DNA of 48,416 bases from DAOPXV01 sp035352535 (GTDB lineage Bacteria > Muiribacteriota > UBA9980): positions 1 to 48,416 of the forward strand of contig CAZJFS010000012.1 in NCBI GenBank assembly GCA_964545075.1, in the 5' to 3' direction. The first letter of the stretch is position 1, and each line of letters starts with the position of its first letter. Under the pieces are notes generated by a model. It had not been told where the DNA came from and searched no databases. It was given only the letters and a program-made list of their open reading frames with translations. Position numbers and translations under genes: made by a program. Below are positions 43,816 to 48,416 of the stretch, piece by piece.

Positions 43816-43849
43816 TGAAGGCGGCTAATTAAGCCGCCTTCACTTTTTT
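43816..43849 (+). terminator. Intrinsic terminator of the large protein gene
   Basis: An 11-bp GC-rich stem (43816-43826 with 43832-43842) with a 5-nt loop, followed by C and six Ts (43843-43849). It ends the transcript before the alaS promoter. Confidence 0.92.
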
Positions 43850-43957
43850 AAAGCCGCGGAATTCAAGCGCGCCGAAACAAAAACGCCAAATTTTCACTAA
43901 ATTCACATGACGCCTGAATGATTTATGCGATATGGACCAAATCAGGCGCTCTTTTAT

Positions 43958-43986
43958 TTGACAATCCGCGAGTAATTTGCTAAAAT
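43958..43986 (+). promoter_or_regulatory. Promoter of alaS
   Basis: A perfect TTGACA (43958-43963), a 17-nt spacer and TAAAAT (43981-43986). The start would be near 43993, giving a leader of about 70 nt with AAGGAG at its end. No T-box-like fold is evident. Confidence 0.8.
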
Positions 43987-44062
43987 AAAGCGGAAATTTT
44001 TATTATATTGATAACTTATATAAAATAAAAAATTACAAAGTATCAGAAGGAGACCACCAGAA

Positions 44063-46717
44063 ATGAACGGCGACACTATTAGAAGAGAATTTTTAAATTT
44101 TTTCAAAAAGAAGGGACATCAGATAAAACCTTCGGCATCGCTTATACCGCACGGCGATTCAACGCTTTTATTCACATCCGCCGGCATGGTTCCTTTCAAG
44201 GACCAGTTCTTCGGAAAAGGCCTCACCGACGACAACCGCCGCGCCGCCTCATGCCAAAAATGCCTCAGGGAAACCGATCTTGGCAACGTAGGGCGCACCG
44301 CGAGACACCAGACTTTTTTTGAAATGCTCGGAAATTTCTCGTTCGGCGATTACTTCAAGCGCGAAGCCATACAGTGGGCGTGGGAGTTCGTGACCGAGGT
44401 CCTTAAATTCGACCGGGAAAGGCTGTATGTTTCGATATACGAAAAAGACGACGAAACATTCGAAATATGGAATAAAGAAATGGGCCTCGACGCCAAAAGA
44501 ATAGTCCGGCTCGGCGAAAAAGATAACTTCTGGAAGATGGGCGATACCGGCCCCTGCGGCCCCTGCTCGGAGATATATATCGACATGGGCGAGGCGCGCG
44601 GATGCAAAAAGGCCAACTGCTTCGTCGGCTGCGATTGCGACAGGTATATCGAGTTCTGGAACCTCGTTTTTACTCAATACGACAGGAAAGCCGACGGCAC
44701 CCTCGAAGATCTTCCAAGAAAAAATATAGACACCGGAATGGGCCTGGAAAGGGTCGCATCCATAGCGCAGGGAGTCACGACAAATTTTGAGACAGATCTT
44801 ATAAAACCCCTCATAACATATGTAGAAGATCTCGCCAGCGTAGATTACGGTTATTACGGCGACAAAGACATATCCTTCAGAATAATCGCCGATCACGCCC
44901 GCGCCGTAACGGTGGCTATGGCGGACGGAATATTCCCGAGCAACGAAGGACGCGGGTATGTCATCAGAAGGCTTATGAGACGGGCTATAAGGCACGGAAA
45001 ACTTCTCGGCATAAAAGGCACATTCATGCACAAACTCGTGCCCGTCGTGATCTCTTTATTAAAGGGCGGCTATGCCGAGATCACCCGGCAGCGCGAATCG
45101 CTTTCGAAAATGGTCCAGGCCGAAGAAGAAAAATTCCAGCAGACGCTCGACACGGGTTCGAAAATACTCGAAGATATCATAACGAAGAAAACCGCCTCGC
45201 GCGAAAGCATCACCGGCCGCGAAGCGTTCATGCTCTCGGACACTTACGGATTCCCTCTTGAATTAACAGTCGAGATAGCGAAGGAACATAATATAGAAGT
45301 TAACGTTGAAGAATTTAAAATCGAAATGGAGGGCCAGAGAGAACGCGCGCGTTCCAAGTCGTCGCATGTCGCTGCCGCCAAAGAAATGGGCGGCGCAAGC
45401 GTTTTCGATGAGCTTTTAGCTAAACAGATAAAAACCAAATTCGTCGGATACGACGGCGACAGCGCTTCCGGCTCGGTCCTGCTCATCTCCAAGGACGGCA
45501 TAAAAATTCCTTCCGCGTCGACCGGCGACGAGTGCGAGATCTATCTCGACGTCACTTCTCTTTACGCCGAATCGGGCGGCCAGATAGGCGATTGCGGCTC
45601 GATCTCAAACGATAAATGCACGCTCGAAGTATTAAACACATATAAACCGCACGCCAGCCTTTTCGCTCACGTCTGCCGCGTAACGTCAGGCTCGTTGAGC
45701 GCCGGCGACAAGGTCACGACCGCGGTCAGTGAAAAACGCTCTCAGATACGCGCGGCGCACACTGCGACCCACATTTTACATGCGGCTTTAAGGAACGCGC
45801 TCGGCGGGCATGTCAAACAGTCCGGTTCCAAGGTCGAAGCGGGAAGACTCAGATTCGATTTCACGCACTATGAAGCGGTCGATCCGGAGATCGTCGAAAG
45901 CATTGAAAAAAGCGCTAATTCCATCGTCAAACAGTGCCTGAACGTCGAAACCAAGCTATCAACGCTTGATCAAGCTCAGGCCGAGGGCGCCATGGCGCTC
46001 TTCGATGAAAAATACGGAGACACCGTGCGCGTCGTATCGGTCGGAGATTATTCGAAAGAACTCTGCGGCGGTACGCACGTCTCCAACACCGGCCAGATAG
46101 GCATGATTAAAATAATATCAGAAACGGCTCTCGCGGCAGGCATAAGGCGTATCGAAGCGCTCGTGGCCGACGAGGCGTTCGAATACTTCAACGATCTCGA
46201 AGAAAAATTCAAAAGGCTTTCCGGATCACTAAAATGCTCGATAGCCGAGGTCGAGGAAACGGTAAATAAAATGACGGTTCATTTTAAAGAGGCCGAAAAA
46301 GAAAATATGACGCTCAAACGCCAGCTCGCGGTAATAAAAGCGAAAACGTTAGTCGATAAAGCCATCCCGGCCGGCGAATTCAAGCTCATAGTGGCGTCTC
46401 TCGACGGCATAACCGAGGACGATATACGCGGCGTATGCGACATACTTTTAGACCGCATAAAAAGCGGCGTAGTGGTAATATCTTCAAGGATCGACCCGAA
46501 AGTCATATTCGCCGGCAAGGCCTCGGATGACGCAGTAAAGGCGGGCATCCACGTCGGGAAACTCATCGGCGAGATAGCGAAGCTCTGCGGCGGCGGCGGC
46601 GGCGGAAAACCGAATATGGCCATGGCCGGAGGGAAAAACCCCGATGCGGCGCCCGCGGCTCTCGATAAAGCGTTGAACGCTCTTCAAACCATGCTTTCAG
46701 CCAAGAGCGGAGCGTAA
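44063..46717 (+). CDS. alaS: Alanyl-tRNA synthetase
   Basis: An 884-residue enzyme charging tRNA-Ala with alanine. The N-terminal class II catalytic domain opens with FLNFFKKKGH and includes LFTSAGMVPFKDQF, RHQTFFEMLGNFSFGDYFK and GPCGPCSEI. The editing domain has the zinc-binding HTATHILHAAL and CGGTHV, and the C-terminal C-Ala part ends with CGGGGGGKPNMAMAGG. The order and length are those of complete bacterial AlaRS. AAGGAG lies 12-13 nt before the ATG. The CYTH-kinase gene follows by 6 nt and is probably co-transcribed. Confidence 0.97.
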   Translation: MNGDTIRREFLNFFKKKGHQIKPSASLIPHGDSTLLFTSAGMVPFKDQFFGKGLTDDNRRAASCQKCLRETDLGNVGRTARHQTFFEMLGNFSFGDYFKREAIQWAWEFVTEVLKFDRERLYVSIYEKDDETFEIWNKEMGLDAKRIVRLGEKDNFWKMGDTGPCGPCSEIYIDMGEARGCKKANCFVGCDCDRYIEFWNLVFTQYDRKADGTLEDLPRKNIDTGMGLERVASIAQGVTTNFETDLIKPLITYVEDLASVDYGYYGDKDISFRIIADHARAVTVAMADGIFPSNEGRGYVIRRLMRRAIRHGKLLGIKGTFMHKLVPVVISLLKGGYAEITRQRESLSKMVQAEEEKFQQTLDTGSKILEDIITKKTASRESITGREAFMLSDTYGFPLELTVEIAKEHNIEVNVEEFKIEMEGQRERARSKSSHVAAAKEMGGASVFDELLAKQIKTKFVGYDGDSASGSVLLISKDGIKIPSASTGDECEIYLDVTSLYAESGGQIGDCGSISNDKCTLEVLNTYKPHASLFAHVCRVTSGSLSAGDKVTTAVSEKRSQIRAAHTATHILHAALRNALGGHVKQSGSKVEAGRLRFDFTHYEAVDPEIVESIEKSANSIVKQCLNVETKLSTLDQAQAEGAMALFDEKYGDTVRVVSVGDYSKELCGGTHVSNTGQIGMIKIISETALAAGIRRIEALVADEAFEYFNDLEEKFKRLSGSLKCSIAEVEETVNKMTVHFKEAEKENMTLKRQLAVIKAKTLVDKAIPAGEFKLIVASLDGITEDDIRGVCDILLDRIKSGVVVISSRIDPKVIFAGKASDDAVKAGIHVGKLIGEIAKLCGGGGGGKPNMAMAGGKNPDAAPAALDKALNALQTMLSAKSGA

Positions 46718-46723
46718 AAGAAT

Positions 46724-48415
46724 ATGGCGGCCGATTCGACGAACAAATTCAAGGTCATATTAACAAAGGACGAGGCCAGAGCCTTCGAAGCGAAAATGGA
46801 GGCCGCGTCGTTCAGGCATGACATAAACATCCGCCAGAACGACGTTTATTTCCGCAATATGGATATGGAATCCAGCATTTCCAAGCACGCCATAAGGCTT
46901 CGGCACGAAATAGACGCCAACGGCGGAGAAAACCACCATATGACCTTCACGGTTCTATCTGAAAGCAGCAGCGACTGGGCCGCCTTTTCCGAAATAACAT
47001 CCGTCGTCGACGAAAATATATACCAAATGATCCCGGCCGTCGGCTTTAAAAGGCTCGCGGCGCTTTCAAAAAAGCGCACCTTTTACAGCAGGCCCTTCCG
47101 CATGACGAAAGATGACATTTCAGGTTTCGGAAGTATCATCAAGGTTTATTATAACGAAGAAAAGGACCGGGAAAGCGCTCGCAATTTTTTCCTCGAGATG
47201 GGATTCTCGCACTTCGAGACCCGGCCGAACCTTCAAATTTTCCTCGAGTTCATAAGAAGCAAAACGGCCGCCAACAAAGACGAAGGCATGAAAAAGGTCA
47301 AGACGGAGGTTTCCAGGCTTTTAAAGGAGAGCGAGCGGCTCGTCGTAGGCATAGCGGGCGGCTCAGGCTCAGGGAAAACGTTCATATCACGGGAACTGCT
47401 GTCATGGTTTCCCGACGCGGTGATATTCACGCTCGACGATTATTATAAGGACAGAACCTGGATCAACGAAAACCTTAACTCGAACTTCGACGATCCGCGC
47501 GCTATAAACCTGGATCTTGCTTATACGCACCTGCGTGAACTCAAAGAAGGGAAAACAATAATGCGCCCCAAACGATCGCTCGAAAAAGGCACCGTGACAG
47601 GTTATACCGAGGTCAAACCAACGCGCATGCTCATAGTCGAAGGGATTTTCTCGCTCCACGAAACATTTGAAAACCTCTATGACTATTCGGTTTTTATAGA
47701 AGCCAACCTCCACGGAAAACTCGTAAGAAGGCTCATGCGCGATATCGGCAAGACCGGCCAGGACTTCGAAGGAATAATTCTTCAATACGTCGGAACCGTC
47801 CAGCCAATGTACGAAAAACACATCGAAATAACTAAAAATGGAGCGAATCTCATAATCAACAACGAATTCGCGCCCTTCGGCGAAACCTACGATAAGATCG
47901 ACAATTTCGAATTCAAGATAAGAAGCGCTTTTAACGTTCCTCTCAAAAAATTGAAGGAATACGGCGCCGAACTTGTCAGTGAAAGGCATCTCGTCGATAA
48001 ATATTACGTAGCGCCGGGACTTAATTTCACCGAAAGCGACGAGCTTTTAAGGATACGCGAAGAAAACGGCGAACTCATCTTAACTTATAAAGGGCCGCGC
48101 AAACTTTCATTTCAAAGGCCGCGCATAGATTTCCCGATACACAGGAAATTCGCGGAGGTCCTATTATATCTTGGCTATTCGAACGCCGTCACCAGCGAGA
48201 AACGCCGGTATAAATTCAAGATCGCGAATATGCCTAACCTGGATATAGTCGTAGATGAGGTGAAAAATTTCGGAACCTATATCGAAGCCAGGATTCCCTC
48301 GGCCGAAGACGAGAAAAAAGCCAGAAATTTTTTGCGCGAACTCGGAATAAACGTCGACGGAGCATCCGGCGCGACCTATTTCGAAGAGATATTAAATAAG
48401 GCATTTAACGCATAA
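46724..48415 (+). CDS. CYTH-uridine kinase-like-CYTH fusion protein
   Basis: A 563-residue protein with three parts. Residues about 8-185 look like a divergent CYTH (triphosphate tunnel) domain: RQNDVYFRN, KHAIRLRHE, HHMTFTVLSESS, AAFSEIT. Residues about 205-390 are a P-loop kinase of the uridine kinase/phosphoribulokinase class, with Walker A GIAGGSGSGKT (209-219), FTLDDYYKD and LIVEGIFSLHE. Residues about 398-560 are a second CYTH-like domain (VDKYYVAPG, LLRIREENGELILTYKGP, SEKRRYKFKIA). The usual N-terminal ExExK of CYTH enzymes is not evident in either copy. Plant TTM1/TTM2 proteins also join a uridine-kinase-like domain to a CYTH domain and act on pyrophosphate. The substrate here is unknown. 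The gene ends completely inside the window. Confidence 0.87.
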   Translation: MAADSTNKFKVILTKDEARAFEAKMEAASFRHDINIRQNDVYFRNMDMESSISKHAIRLRHEIDANGGENHHMTFTVLSESSSDWAAFSEITSVVDENIYQMIPAVGFKRLAALSKKRTFYSRPFRMTKDDISGFGSIIKVYYNEEKDRESARNFFLEMGFSHFETRPNLQIFLEFIRSKTAANKDEGMKKVKTEVSRLLKESERLVVGIAGGSGSGKTFISRELLSWFPDAVIFTLDDYYKDRTWINENLNSNFDDPRAINLDLAYTHLRELKEGKTIMRPKRSLEKGTVTGYTEVKPTRMLIVEGIFSLHETFENLYDYSVFIEANLHGKLVRRLMRDIGKTGQDFEGIILQYVGTVQPMYEKHIEITKNGANLIINNEFAPFGETYDKIDNFEFKIRSAFNVPLKKLKEYGAELVSERHLVDKYYVAPGLNFTESDELLRIREENGELILTYKGPRKLSFQRPRIDFPIHRKFAEVLLYLGYSNAVTSEKRRYKFKIANMPNLDIVVDEVKNFGTYIEARIPSAEDEKKARNFLRELGINVDGASGATYFEEILNKAFNA

Positions 48416-48416
48416 C

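Noticed and set aside
1..48416. tRNA, rRNA, CRISPR arrays, insertion sequences, prophage or integrase genes, riboswitches
   Set aside because: I looked on both strands in the gaps and saw no cloverleaf, spaced repeats, transposase or integrase motifs, or known riboswitch cores. Reading by eye can miss divergent cases.

Overview
The window comes from a bacterium with a Gram-negative-style envelope. The signs are OmpH/Skp-like periplasmic proteins, a lipoprotein with a secretin-type STN-like domain, a GspG-like pseudopilin, a GspC/PilP-like protein, TatA and an O-antigen-ligase-like protein. A SpoIID-family protein, a WhiG/FliA-type sigma factor, a DUF2760/double-Hsp70 cluster and a run of Ns (39740-39749) fit an uncultivated, metagenome-assembled member of a deep-branching phylum. 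I cannot name the phylum from the sequence. Promoters are of the ordinary sigma-70 type (TTGnnn, 17 nt, TATAAT-like). I saw no tRNA, rRNA, CRISPR array, insertion sequence or phage gene.

Left part (1-13778, minus strand). A large secreted protein with two SUMF1/FGE-fold domains runs off the left edge; it has no stop in the window and covers all of 1-3007. Upstream lie an iron alcohol dehydrogenase, a SpoIID-like protein, an O-antigen-ligase/TPR membrane protein, an STN-like lipoprotein, a HAMP-adenylate cyclase and a secreted type I pullulanase, several of them touching or overlapping. A YjbQ-family gene with its own promoter heads this run. A SPOR-domain protein with its own terminator follows, then a pair of possible very small genes.

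Middle (15154-28131). A plus-strand RsbW-like kinase is followed by a minus-strand GT51 transglycosylase homologue that lacks the first catalytic glutamate. Next, on the plus strand, is a DUF2760-Hsp70-Hsp70(DUF3731) cluster. On the minus strand, one long directional block reads pseudopilin, GspC/PilP-like protein, sigma factor, membrane protein, nucleoside phosphorylase, MtnA and class II aldolase. The last three together can convert methylthioadenosine to DHAP plus an aldehyde (the MTA/5'-deoxyadenosine DHAP shunt).

Right part (28199-48415). This begins with a membrane-anchored HExxH protein, an unknown protein, TatA and the first of two paralogous Skp-like proteins. An ankyrin-repeat protein and a Cys-rich exported protein lie on the minus strand. 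A plus-strand redox set follows: CcdA/DsbD-like protein, Tat-exported DUF362 protein, and a NapH/NapG-like Fe-S membrane fusion. Then come the second Skp-like paralogue and two large secreted proteins of unknown function flanking the scaffold gap. The window ends with alaS and a CYTH-kinase-CYTH fusion.

The most notable points are the compact methylthioadenosine salvage set with an Asp at the purine-specificity position, two apparently leaderless genes, the degenerate GT51 protein, the CYTH-kinase-CYTH fusion, the paired Skp-like proteins with a shared HPxMQYY motif, and the CcdA/DUF362/Fe-S set.
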